Source: Haemonchus contortus (lineage: Eukaryota; Nematoda; Chromadorea; Rhabditida; Trichostrongylidae). From it: a stretch of 64,000 nucleotides of DNA. The notes under the pieces are model-generated. The model did not search any database. It was not told the origin of the DNA and saw only the letters and a list, made by a program, of their open reading frames with translations. The translations under genes and the position numbers were made by a program. The stretch lies in assembly GCA_000469685.2 (NCBI GenBank), contig LS997562.1, positions 32,943,715 through 33,007,714 on the forward strand. The letters are read 5' to 3'. Numbering within the stretch: position 1 is the stretch's first letter; each line of letters opens with the position of its first letter. Shown here one piece after another: positions 47,101 to 56,927 of this stretch.

Positions 47101-50100
47101 AAGTAACTCTTATAATTGGATTAAATAAAACAATGTTCGCTAATGAATTTTGAAAAACTACCAGAATTTGCTTGAGGAGGTCGAACATCACATGAAATGA
47201 GGTAAAGATATGCATTTTGGAAGGGTATACCCTCATAGATAACGCGTTTCGAATTCCGATTTCAGTCGCGCTATCCTGGCCTGTTTTTCTACGCCAACGG
47301 TTGCTTCCGAAGTTTCGAAAATTTAAATTCTCATCTGCACTTTCACTTTCTGAATGCTATGGCAAGCCTAAAATGTCTTTCTTATCGCTCAGTCTCGTAA
47401 TTAAAACTTTTTCTTTGTCTGGTAGCAATGATCGAATCATTTTCCGCACCTAATCGTGCTTTTACGACGATTTTGTGAAAGTTCAGCGTGAGATGGGAGC
47501 ATTGACTATAATAGTGGGAAGAAAGCAAAAAAAAACTCCATTTTCGTCCATTTCCATCAATGCAGAGAAGAAAAGTACGAAATAATCTTTGTTTCAGGTC
47601 TTGAAGAACATCATAAAATTGGTAGTGAAGATAGGCCTGCTTGCCAGGAACGACATGTTAAGCGAGACCGATATCAAACAGCTGGAAAATGTCCAAAAAC
47701 AACTTCACTCATTAGCTCTAACCATCATCTCATTCGTACAGGTACGGTATCCATCAACTACCACATCGATAAGGTTCAGTAAATGTAAATAATAAATAAA
47801 TCAGAAAAGACAAGATAACTCCCTAGGCATCCCTAGTGGCGATTGCTTATGGGAAACATTGGGGAGACCCTTTTCTCCTTTTACTGTCAGTCGTACTCAA
47901 TCGGGGCTTCCGCCACAGAGTTTGCCCTTAGCCAATATGTACAAGCCACCCATTATTATTTACCCGAGTTCTAAAGGCACAATTCACGGTAATTTTGAGG
48001 TACCCGTTTTAATTCGAAAAGCGGAAGTGTAGATTGGGAATGGTTCATCGGTAGTGAAGAAAGCGAGGGAATTCACCGATTTCGAGAAAAATGTTGCTCC
48101 TCAAAAAAGGGAAAAATAGAGGTTGGACGCATTTACCATGATGGATAAATTATTGAAGGGGTATTTGGACGAGATTTCAGTTGTTGCAATTGCATGAAGA
48201 GCTGACTGCATCAAGCCAAAATTGTTCACAATTGCCTTTCGCTATCGCTATGGGTCATGACAAGTTGTATTAAGTTCCCATGTGGGTTCCCTTGTGATCC
48301 TCCACAGTGCCGGTGAAACTCGTCCGAGGATACCCATGGGCCAATCTTTGAGTCTTTATAACTCCCTAACTAGGTCGTTTTCGAACCCAAAAGGGTCAGA
48401 TATCGTATACGAGCGGGCCTCGAATTCTTTCTATGGCGAACTGTCAGAAACCCTTTTTATAGTGAACTGAGTCTTTAACTGGTTTCAAGCTAAACCATCT
48501 AATGGAGGTAGAAAAGTAGGCAGTGCAGTTTGGGAGCAGCAGAACCTGCCCTCGGAGAAATGGAGTTATATTTGGCGAGGGACGGGCTATACTAAATTTT
48601 AGTGTTCAATGCTATAAACGGCATCACGGGGGAATTTACGATCTTTGATCAAACATTGTGACTTCTCCCTCTGTACTGCTTCTGCCTGCCTTTATCTTTG
48701 TGCCATTTTTACGGTTTTACGTTTTACGGCCTGTTTTACGTGTGAATCATTTGCGGGAAAGATTGGGAGCAGCCGGAGGGAGGGGATGGGAAAAAGACGT
48801 GAGGTGATCGTATTCCGTACTCCGACACATCACTCATTATGTTTCATTCCCCATGGTGTTTGTGGATATCAGGAAGGGGGAGGGGAGTACAGTCTACCTG
48901 ATGGGGTACGATCCTCACCCAAACTTCCTTGCCCGCTCCCAATTTTTGAAAACTCTTCTATTCGCATTGATATCGTATGAAAAGATGTGGAGAGAGAAAC
49001 CGCAGAACACCCGAAAAAGGGTATCACGTGAAAAAATAAAGGGCTGGCCATTCAGTGTGACAGAAAAGACGGCTGAGTGATAGATTCGACATCTTGCATT
49101 CTTAGCACAAAAAAGTATTCAGCCTATTGAAAATATTAAAATATACAACCGAAAGAAAAACAGGGCATGAATAATCGGTTATTCCTTTTCTTCACCGGTT
49201 TCTTGTAGGTGAAATACTCCTTCGAAAGGACACATCTAATCGAATTACTGAAGAGTATGCAACAATCACTGACGCCACTGGTAAGCCCTTTTTTTGCCTT
49301 ACGAGTAGAGAGAGCTGCTTGTCATCCAACAAATCGAGTAATGACTACTATGCTGAACGCGGATTAGAAGAAGAAGTAACGGGTGAATGTTCAGGTCACA
49401 TTAAGGCTCTCCGATAAATCTACCCGTCGATTGGAGCACGTCATCACTCACTTGACGAATATCCATTTTCTAGACACCCTTTTCAAGGTAAGACATTTTA
49501 CTGCCGAAAATGAGCAGTCGTGGGCAAAATGCTCGGCCTCAGAGGAGACTCGAACCTCATAGACGAGAGGCTTAGCCCCGTACCGAATTCGAATTCGTAT
49601 TTGTGCGCCGAAAGCACCGGGTTCGAATCCGATCAGGGGCTGAGCTTTTTGCTCATAACTCGCCATTCTGCTAAGCTTTCACATTGCAAAAAAGAGCTTT
49701 TCACTTCGAAAAAAGCATAAAACATTTAGTTCAAAGGCTCATCTCTATGGGTGTCAGGCCAACAGGGCAGATGTGTACTACGGTGACAGATAGATAGGTC
49801 ATTCTAGATAGGTGACTCAGAAATAACCAGATTTTCCTTCGAAGCTCCTGATTCCCACGTAGAAAATGATTGAGTTAGTTGCACACTGCATATGAATCGT
49901 CCTTTTTCTAAGAAACACGTCATTCATAGAGGAAGGTCCAGTTAGTAGAAAATCTTCGGTGACCTTTATCCTACAACTTTTGCCTTCTCGTCAAATGAAA
50001 CAAGTGGGAAAACTTAAAATCTACTTCTCTCCATTCCAGTAAAAGGTGCTGAAAGGTGGGATCTCAAAAGATATTTTGGTCTTCAGCCAGTGGTCTAGTG

Positions 50101-50418
50101 ACTACCGCCTCAATATATCTGTACTGGCCCAAAAAAGCCATTGTTAGGAGAATGGGCACTGTATGAGCAATTCTGAAACTGGGAGTTGGGAGCGATGCGT
50201 ATCTTGAACTGATCGAAAGATTTTCTTTCCATAACCGTAGTCCCAGTACAACTACAGTATGGCTGCTAAACGGGAAAGATTTAAATTTTTTGAATGTTCG
50301 CGATACATTTGGATAGAGATCCCTAAAATATTGTTTACAGGTGGACGGCCCTCATCAAGAAGTGTTGACAGAATTCGTTTCCTCTATGGAGGATCTTCTG
50401 GAATCGGAAGACTTGTAA
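44152..50418 (+). CDS. TNFAIP8/TIPE-family protein
   Basis: This complete gene encodes 208 residues in seven exons: 44152-44215, 44270-44345, 44620-44719, 47598-47741, 49209-49280, 49395-49487, 50341-50418. All are GT/AG and in phase. TIPE proteins are all-helical cytosolic proteins with a hydrophobic cavity that bind and transfer phosphoinositides and modulate apoptosis and immune signalling in mammals. Residues about 34-46 (LSMRAQKKIASKL) match the first conserved helix. VDRVFDNLYNALRTYYTKKD and VLKNIIKLVVKIGLLARNDM match the DELYRVTREYTQNKKEA and NLIKTVIKLAILYRNNQF regions of TNFAIP8. Further matches are LHSLALTIISFVQ with VKYSFERTHLIELLKSM, and a C-terminal helix EFVSSMEDLLE. The total length equals that of mammalian TIPEs. 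Introns 3, 4 and 6 are 0.85-2.9 kb and carry SINEs. AATAAA lies at 50654-50659. Confidence 0.92.
45195..45480 (-). repeat. SINE family A copy (reverse)
   Basis: On the minus strand it begins AGGCGGAAGTGGTCAAATGG, has TGACGCACCAGCATTAGTAT and a decayed B box (GGATTCAATCT), and ends with the TACGCATTCAATCACCCCTG and TAAATGGAAGT tail blocks. Confidence 0.6.
45892..45990. repeat. (TTTTA)n low-complexity tract
   Basis: About 100 bp of TTTTATTT/ATTATTTT repeats, which produce a spurious Phe/Tyr/Leu-rich open frame. Confidence 0.85.
46531..46570. repeat. Perfect 13-bp hairpin
   Basis: TAATTTTAATATC (46531-46543) and GATATTAAAATTA (46558-46570) are perfect inverse complements around a 14-nt loop. 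The hairpin ends 6 bp before the SINE copy that follows. Confidence 0.85.
46576..46830 (+). repeat. SINE family A copy, best preserved
   Basis: The head GGTATGGTGTAGTGTCAAGT is followed by a perfect B box GGTTCGAATCC (46626). Then come CCTCTGGTCGGTTAGTTGGC, ACCATACTTGTCTGGGAGG, ATAGGCCACATACGCATTCA, CGCCACTACGATTCTACATG and GGGGGCGCATCCTCAGACGG. This is the reference copy for the family in this window. Confidence 0.8.
46915..46950. repeat. (TAAA)n microsatellite
   Basis: Short AAATAAGTAAATAAATAAAT run 85 bp after the SINE. It could be the tail of a retroposed element, but the gap argues against it. Confidence 0.7.
47742..49208 (+). other. Intron 4 of the TIPE gene
   Basis: 1.5 kb without recognisable content. 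Confidence 0.55.
49595..49700 (+). repeat. SINE family B copy
   Basis: GGGTTCGAATCCGATCAGG (B box) is followed by GGCTGAGCTTTTTGCTCATA, ACTCGCCATTCTGC and AAGCTTTCACATTGC. These parallel the AAGTTTTG...CACAAATCGCCATCC...ACTTTCGCATCGC body of the 29.8-kb copies. It lies in TIPE intron 6. Confidence 0.65.
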
Positions 50419-50653
50419 ACAGTTATATCAAATGTCTGCACTGTACATTATTTCCCTCGCTTACAAGGAGCCCGGTGACCGGTCATTTCTTGCTTTCGCT
50501 CTTCGTCGCTGTTGTACGGTCCGGTCCGGTCTATTCCGCCATTTGCGACATCATCACACTTGCATTTCAAGAGAAATTGATCTTGTATATGTGATATATT
50601 TTTACTTGCCATGACTGTCATGCTCAGGATACTGTAAATTGAACGTTACCACA

Positions 50654-50659
50654 AATAAA
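50654..50659 (+). terminator. Poly(A) signal of the TIPE gene
   Basis: AATAAA 236 nt beyond the stop codon. The minus-strand AATAAA of the convergent MARVEL gene starts 15 bp to the right. Confidence 0.55.
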
Positions 50660-50668
50660 GCATGTCAC

Positions 50669-50674
50669 TTTATT
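50669..50674 (-). terminator. Poly(A) signal of the MARVEL gene
   Basis: AATAAA on the minus strand, 60 nt past the stop codon at 50734. Confidence 0.55.
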
Positions 50675-50733
50675 TTCATCTTTAAACTATTATGCGATTA
50701 ATGTGAGATAACTCTGATATATAGAACATTTCC

Positions 50734-53347
50734 TTAGTATTCTCTGATAACAGGTATATGACTTCGATCACGAGAAGCGAGAAAAGCACTGATCCCATAG
50801 AGGCAGGCAAGAACGAACGCCAGGAACTGAAATGAGCAAGATATAAGCGGGACAACTAGCTAGCGAATACACGTGTATAAATGTTCATATTCGTCAGGGT
50901 CTCACTTCCTGCCACTCGTGCAGGCCAGCTATTGGTAGTACTTTTATACCGAACAGTTAAAATCTATGAAGTATGATTAGTTCCCATGTTCACCCACTGC
51001 TCGAAAGATTTTTGTACGAATCCTTCAAGAAAATAACTTACTCCATGCCTGATTACTCACATTTTGAAGTACAATGACAATAAACTCAGTCATGAACGAA
51101 GCCTTCAAGCAATCTGATTTCGAATTCCAAGAAAAAAGTAAAATTCCCCCATATCCCTTTGACAACTTGCGTGAGACCCATGGGTAAGCTCAGGGTAGTG
51201 GTTCCGCTAAGACTCTATAGACCAGGTATCATATCCAGGGTCGACCGACAACTAGCAGTCAGCCTTTGAACGCCTCGAACTCAGTTATCTGACCCCAGAT
51301 TCATAAGAAGTAAAAGCGCTACCTTTTACGGTTCCTTCCTACAACTTACTTGCAAGTCTAATACGTGAGCTCGTTCTCCATAACCGCTTGACCAAGACCT
51401 GATACCATGTCTCATAATCTTACAATGACCACTATTAGGTAGTGTACGAGGTGGGAGGGGTGAGGGGAAGGTAGTTCCTGTAGAGTGTGCTGGGCCATTG
51501 AAGAGCCTGCTATTAGAGTTGAACTGTTCAAAACGTCCTAGTTCTTGCTATGCCTAGTATCTCCTTCTTTGATGTTAAATTGCTAATGCATGTGTAATAT
51601 GTGTTAGCCATCACACAGAAACCATCTCCCTTTCTCTCTGGCGTTAGTTACAGGAACAACCGTGCAATCACTACTGATAGGTCTGGTAATCATGTGCAGA
51701 TATGGTTGAACCTACTCAACCTCTCACTCCACACTTCAACCTAGTCTTTGCTGATGCAATCCTGAAAAAGTCTTTAGTGGCATTCGGTGAAATTCTCTGA
51801 ATATGTTGAGGACCTTGTGCCGATGCTACAACATCGGAACTTAGGAGAAATGAATGGCATTTCCATTCTGAAATTCCACAAGAATCTTTTCCGTTCCCGT
51901 CGCAAACCACTGATTTTATGGCTAGATTCCAGAGTCATTCATGTTCTTAACAGTAGCTATTCCAAGTTATTGGTACCACTGGTGTACACTGTCAAGTCCA
52001 TGTTGACTAGCAATCCAAACAGAGCAAACCGGACCTCCCAACGAATAGGCAAATAAACATCCTACGTGCACCTCTACAGTTGCACGAGCAGAAAAAATTT
52101 GCCCAATTGCACATATTCCATCAAATCCACTGCAATTGAAGAAAAATGAAAAGAATCGGAGAAAAATTGAGGGCTGTATGAAATTGGGGGATTTCTCGAG
52201 GCGGAATATAATCAAATCTTTTCTACATTTTTAATGCGTATGTAGATACGGATCTCTCGAGTGTTCATACTTCGCGTTTAGTGGGAGGTGGTGACTTCTT
52301 CAACAGAAACATGTTCAAGTAAAAGGTACATGAGTCTAAAAACCGATAGAAACGTCCTAGCAGAGCCATACTCGAACTTAGAGCCGTGTGTAGGCCTTTG
52401 ATGAGACCATTCATTCATATGATATGAAGGAGTATGTTGAGTGAAAAAAATGTAAAAAAAAATTCGACCGATATATGCTAGCCGTTCAAGGATCTCCAAA
52501 AACCTTCAGTTACTTGAATCACAACGATGTCTTACCTCCTGAAATGTTTATGTAAGGTACTGAAGTGGACTCACCGAGGCGAAAGCCCATTCATAAATAA
52601 GTCGGCAGCCGTTGTGTATGAAACCATCGGAACCAATGTCATTACAGTTATTTGACCAACTTCCAGTAGAGTAATAGGCCTCCACGATGGCCAAAACGAT
52701 AAAAGAGAAGCAGCAAGTGGCCGAGAACACCAGGTCCTGGAAGGAAAAGAACACATTGCAGTCAAGAATAGTTGGAATACGGTATCCAAAGATATACCGT
52801 TGTTCTCCATGGCCAAAAATCGAGATGAGTCTCGTTCAATGTGAAGAAATAGACGATCAGAAAAATGAATGTGAAGCACATCGCTACGCCGGCGAAGATC
52901 AGAAGCAGCGTCTGACCGAAAAGTACTCCTGAAATAGGAATTTCGAGGCATATATACCCGTTAAACTTCCTTTCCTCCTCTACCTACCTTTAAATGGCCC
53001 CGGGCCGAAGACGGAGGTGATGAGAGAGATTACAACCAGGCAAAGGAACTGAAATCGGTCCAAATTTAAGGATTTACTGAATTACGGTTGCCTCATAGGC
53101 TCACAATTTCAAGTATGCGAAGGATCCCATGAGGTCCCAGGCAGTAGTACTTGTTCGTTTGACCGATTCCACATCCGTAGACTTTGTCCTAAAAATATAT
53201 TTTTCCCAAAAGTTTGGACACCGTCATTATTGGAATATTTTTTCGTTATTTATTGTAAACCTCATGTAGTTTGGTTTGGGTTCTGGTGGTAGTTGTGACG
53301 TATGTGCCATCTGGTTGTTGTGTTGTGTAGATCTCTCTCCGTTCCAT
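50734..53347 (-). CDS. Four-pass MARVEL-domain membrane protein
   Basis: This complete gene encodes 205 residues. Minus-strand exons are 53347-53261, 53188-53105, 53048-52988, 52928-52798, 52736-52575 and 50826-50734, all GT/AG and in phase; the first donor GTTTAC is weak. MARVEL proteins (MAL, CMTM, physin and occludin relatives) are tetraspan proteins of vesicles and membrane microdomains. The cytoplasmic N-terminus is short and Thr-rich (YVTTTTRTQT). Predicted membrane segments are about 51-73 (ILEIFLCLVVISLITSVF), 84-106 (LLLIFAGVAMCFTFIFLIVY), 122-146 (DLVFSATCCFSFIVLAIVEA) and 170-192 (FLAFVLACLYGISAFLA). An extracellular loop with NNC...NGC Cys pairs (about 150-165) is typical of the fold. 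The order GILRILEI at the start of TM1 and FWPWRTTDLVFS before TM3 fits MARVEL. The last intron is 1.75 kb. I cannot say which C. elegans member it matches. Confidence 0.85.
50827..52574 (-). other. Last intron of the MARVEL gene
   Basis: This 1.75-kb intron contains an 89-codon plus-strand open frame (51787-52056) with a somewhat protein-like sequence but no recognised family. No SINE head was identified. Confidence 0.5.
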
Positions 53348-55657
53348 GACGTTTCGTTCTTAAAGAAACCGTTTCCAGTTCAGTCTGGTGTAATTCAATG
53401 AAAAATTCTCCAATTGTCTGTGGAGAGACACAGAACCCGAGAGAAGGCATCAGTGCAAGTGGGATAGGTGAAATGGAAGGAACCGGTAAGAAACACCCAG
53501 AAGGAAAGGCTGCGTTCACAATGTAGCTACCTTAGGAAAGTATTTATGATAGGAAATTATAGGTGTTGAATAGACTCCTTCCCTATTATGAGACCAATAT
53601 AAGCAAATAAAAATAAATTCATAAAGTGAAACTTGGCAAATTTCTTTGACTGTTGGCTACAGAGCAGTGACTGGTAGAAACTCTCAGGTAGAACATATTT
53701 ATAACATAGCTTGGGCCCATAAAATTCTAGCTGCTTGAAAATATTATTCCCTCCTGCTTTGATTATGTTTTTATCTATGGAGGAGTAACAAATTGTGAGA
53801 CTCGATTTCTGGCTTCAAAACCACTTTTCTTCTAGAAAACGCCCATATTAAGCTTTAAACCCGAGTTTGCTCTTTTAGAAATCCCACCCAAATAACAAAG
53901 TTATTGTTGGAACTGTTTTGGAAGGTAAAGGGGACTGTGAAAGTAGAGCTTGCTCGATAGGGTCTCTACGGGTTTTGTATTGAATTGAGTATGAACCAAA
54001 AGTTTTCCATTTTTTGTCAAACCCCCTTTTGTCAGGGGAGCGGAGGAGGGCGGGGGGGGGGGGCAGGTCGACAGAAAAGACGGAAAATCCGTGGTTTTTT
54101 TAACAAGCGAAGATCAGGGTTTGGAGGAAGGGCAAAGATCAGGATGGAGGAGGGCGAAAAAGTGGGGAATCCACCTTTCCGATATGCAAGGACAGTTCGC
54201 AACAATAATTTTCTTCCTTTTTTATTTTTTTATTTTTTCATGTATGGATCTTGTTTGCCTTGGCACCTTTATTTCGTAGTTTTCAATACATGCTGCGTCT
54301 GTTGTAAATAGACAAAGTTGTAGGGTTACCTTGGATTGAAGTCAGCCGTTCGCTTGGTCTGTCTGTCATACCCACCCCACAGCCCTTTCCGAAGCTTTTT
54401 CACTACCAGCGGTAACTTCCAATTTATGAAGCATGATTTGATCATTCCCATATTTGAAAAGTTACAAAAATGATCGAAAGTTTATTTTCCAGTCATTTCA
54501 ACTATTCATCTCATTGAATTAATGCTCTCGCACAGTCATATCAAAGTTCCGAACCCACTGGCCTAAACAAAGAGTCAGTACAAATTACAAACAAAGTAAA
54601 GGGGTCCAAAAACGAAATATGCCACTTCGGACCTTTTTATCTATTTTCAGCGGATCCATTCGAGTTCTGTACCACCTTTAACACTTCAATTTTTCTATTT
54701 CCGTGGACCACAAAAATTTTTTCCGCTTCAGCTTTTGATTGGACTATTTGCAGCACTCCACGATCGAAAAGACAAAAAGTGCTCGAAAATGATATCAGAT
54801 TTATCTTCAACTTCATCATATCAGATTGTCTATTTGCCACCCACCTCTTTAGCCCTAATGTCTCAGATCCCGTAAGAATTAGGTTCAGATCTTTTTCGAA
54901 ATTCATGACATGCAATGTGGCGTGATTAATTTGCCTTTTTTAAGAGGTGAGCGAATTGATCAGAAAACCTCATGCGAGAGTGGGTGCATTGAGTTGCTCG
55001 TAACTCCCGTATGGAGCGGACAACATAGTCAAAAGTTAGTTTCAGTCGAAAAGATAAAAAGCATGTCGGTTTCCTCTGATCAGAAAACCCCAGCACACAG
55101 TCGATAGTAAGGCACTGCCAATTGGTGTGGGCTATTTTTCTAATACTTTATATTAAGCTACGTACAGAGATATGTTTTTCGATTGAATGTGTTTTTCACC
55201 AATTTTCCAGTAAAAGAAAATACCTCATGATCCCTTAAGTTGATCATATTTTTCGGAATTTTTTTTCTGAATATTACGACGAAATTATTATCTTATGAAT
55301 CTTTTAGAATAAACATAGTATTTTATTTGAATATTCAATCACTAAAAAATCTTTTCGGAGTCGGTAAGACCAAAAAGACCGGTGAAGCTTAAGAACGCTT
55401 TTTTAGGTGAAAAGATGTCCAAGTAATCAATTTTCCTCAGCAGTTGTTTAGATTCAAACAGCAACTATCCAACTTCAACTATAGTTTGCTCCAAATTTAG
55501 AAATTTTGACATTTGCTCGATCCATCATATATCTCATAGAATCTATGTTCATCGAATTTGGCTTATATTATTTGACATAACTATTTTCAGCGTTGTCTTA
55601 CACAGCTGGTACAAATAAACAGAAAATAAGTAAACAACAAAAGAAATGGGTGAAATA
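53348..55657. other. Intergenic, 5' side of the MARVEL gene
   Basis: No gene was recognised. A minus-strand splice-acceptor-like CTTTAAG lies 15 nt above the MARVEL ATG. A purine-rich, poly(G)-containing stretch at about 54030-54180 yields a spurious open frame. Confidence 0.5.
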
Positions 55658-56925
55658 CAGGGTGCGCCATAAATATGGTAACAAAAATATTGGCTTCTAG
55701 AAACCGTAGTTCATGTTGAAACATAACCAATTTTGGTATATTATTTACTGTGCATCCCATCTACAAAACGAACACACCGCCATCTTATATAACTATTTCC
55801 TGTACTAATTATAGCTCAAAGATTCTCCGGCTACTCATCGACAGTGGCACGCAGAGTTTCTTGGAAAATTCCAGCCCAGGCTTTTTTCAGTGATTTCTTA
55901 AGAGCAGCAGCAGTGGTGCGTTTTGAAGCGCAGGCTTTCCTCTCTAGCATGGACTATATCCGGCGACCCATCACATTGTGGTCCGGGAAATTCGTAGGAA
56001 GATTGCAAGCTGGAATTAAGTCGCGAACATTTCCTCACCACCAGTCTTGGTCTTTTCCCATTCGTGAGCAAGTGCGATGCAGTTTTCAAGTCGTACCATT
56101 AGAAAAATCTTTGACCCTCAGCTGCATCCTTTCAGAAGAACCCTTCTTAAGAGGGTCGGATTAAGCCGCTGTACTTTTCTCGAACAAAAATTGCGATATC
56201 GCTGTGATGGTAGGGATTCTAGCCCAAACTATCATAAAAGAGAGAAAATGGCTATGAGAGGCGATCTGACTCTTCTCATCGGCTTCAGCACTCGTAGTGG
56301 GAACTATACGTGTACTTTGAGATCTCAACATTTCTTTCACGCTAATCACTCTTTAGTGAAAAAAAAGTCTGTCTAAGCGCGTGCCGCGCGCAAGTGGCGC
56401 GTAGCAAATGTTCTTTCTTTCAACTTCCTCTCGTCAAAATGCTTATAAGGCTTCCGAATCCTGTTTGGGTACAATTGTAATTACTCAGGGTAGAGTCTAT
56501 CCTCTAAGAAGAACATACAAACAAATCAGCTGTCATTTTTCACGTGTTTCTGCATGTTCTGCATCATACTCCTTTCTAAGAAAATGTCTTCGGAAAAAGG
56601 GTCGTATAAGAGAGAAGACGACCATTTCGAGATTTGTTTTTACCCTGTCTACGCTACACGATTCAAGAGGCTGTCATGTGGGAAATGTTGAACTGAGGAA
56701 CGATCCCGGGGAAGGATTCACCAAATGCGCGCAAAAGCGGAACGGTCGGTGGTTGTCTGCGAGGCTCCACCATTTTTCGGAATTTGACGAGGCGAGGGTC
56801 ACAAAGTACATATGTTGGCTAAGGTATATCATGGACATAAGGGGAGGTACAGTTTTGGAGAAATTCGCCAAACAAGGAAATTACGCACAACCAAAAAGTT
56901 GTTACCATATTTATGGCGCACCCTG
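55658..56925 (-). mobile_element. Mariner-like DNA transposon, degenerate
   Basis: The element is 1268 bp, the usual mariner size. Both ends begin CAGGGTGCGCCATAAATATG, and the terminal inverted repeats are identical for 27 bp. TA dinucleotides flank both ends (55656-55657 and 56926-56927), as expected of Tc1/mariner insertion. A decayed transposase lies inside on the minus strand. Confidence 0.92.
55740..56870 (-). pseudogene. Decayed mariner-family transposase
   Basis: Minus-strand frames show family-like fragments. N-terminal DNA-binding-like pieces lie near 56700-56800. Near 55830-55990 is the typical mariner C-terminal segment with WAGIFQETLRATVDE, equivalent to the WxxIPQETIRxxVDxFPxRL motif. 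Several stops and frame changes interrupt it, including a stop right after VDE, so it cannot encode an active enzyme. Confidence 0.8.
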
Positions 56926-56927
56926 TA

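Larger units (their letters stand above)
44720..47597 (+). other. Intron 3 of the TIPE gene
   Basis: This 2.9-kb intron holds two SINE family A copies in opposite orientations, a (TTTTA)n tract, a perfect hairpin and a (TAAA)n tract, but no exon-like sequence. Confidence 0.6.

Noticed and set aside
47589..47792. Stand-alone 67-codon gene
   Set aside because: It is exon 4 of the TIPE gene extended into its intron.
51787..52056. 89-codon plus-strand frame inside the MARVEL intron
   Set aside because: No homologue was recognised, no splice partners were found, and it is antisense to a confirmed intron; it may be a repeat fragment.
53985..54311. 108-codon plus-strand frame
   Set aside because: It spans a poly(G)/purine-rich low-complexity tract and a poly(T) tract.
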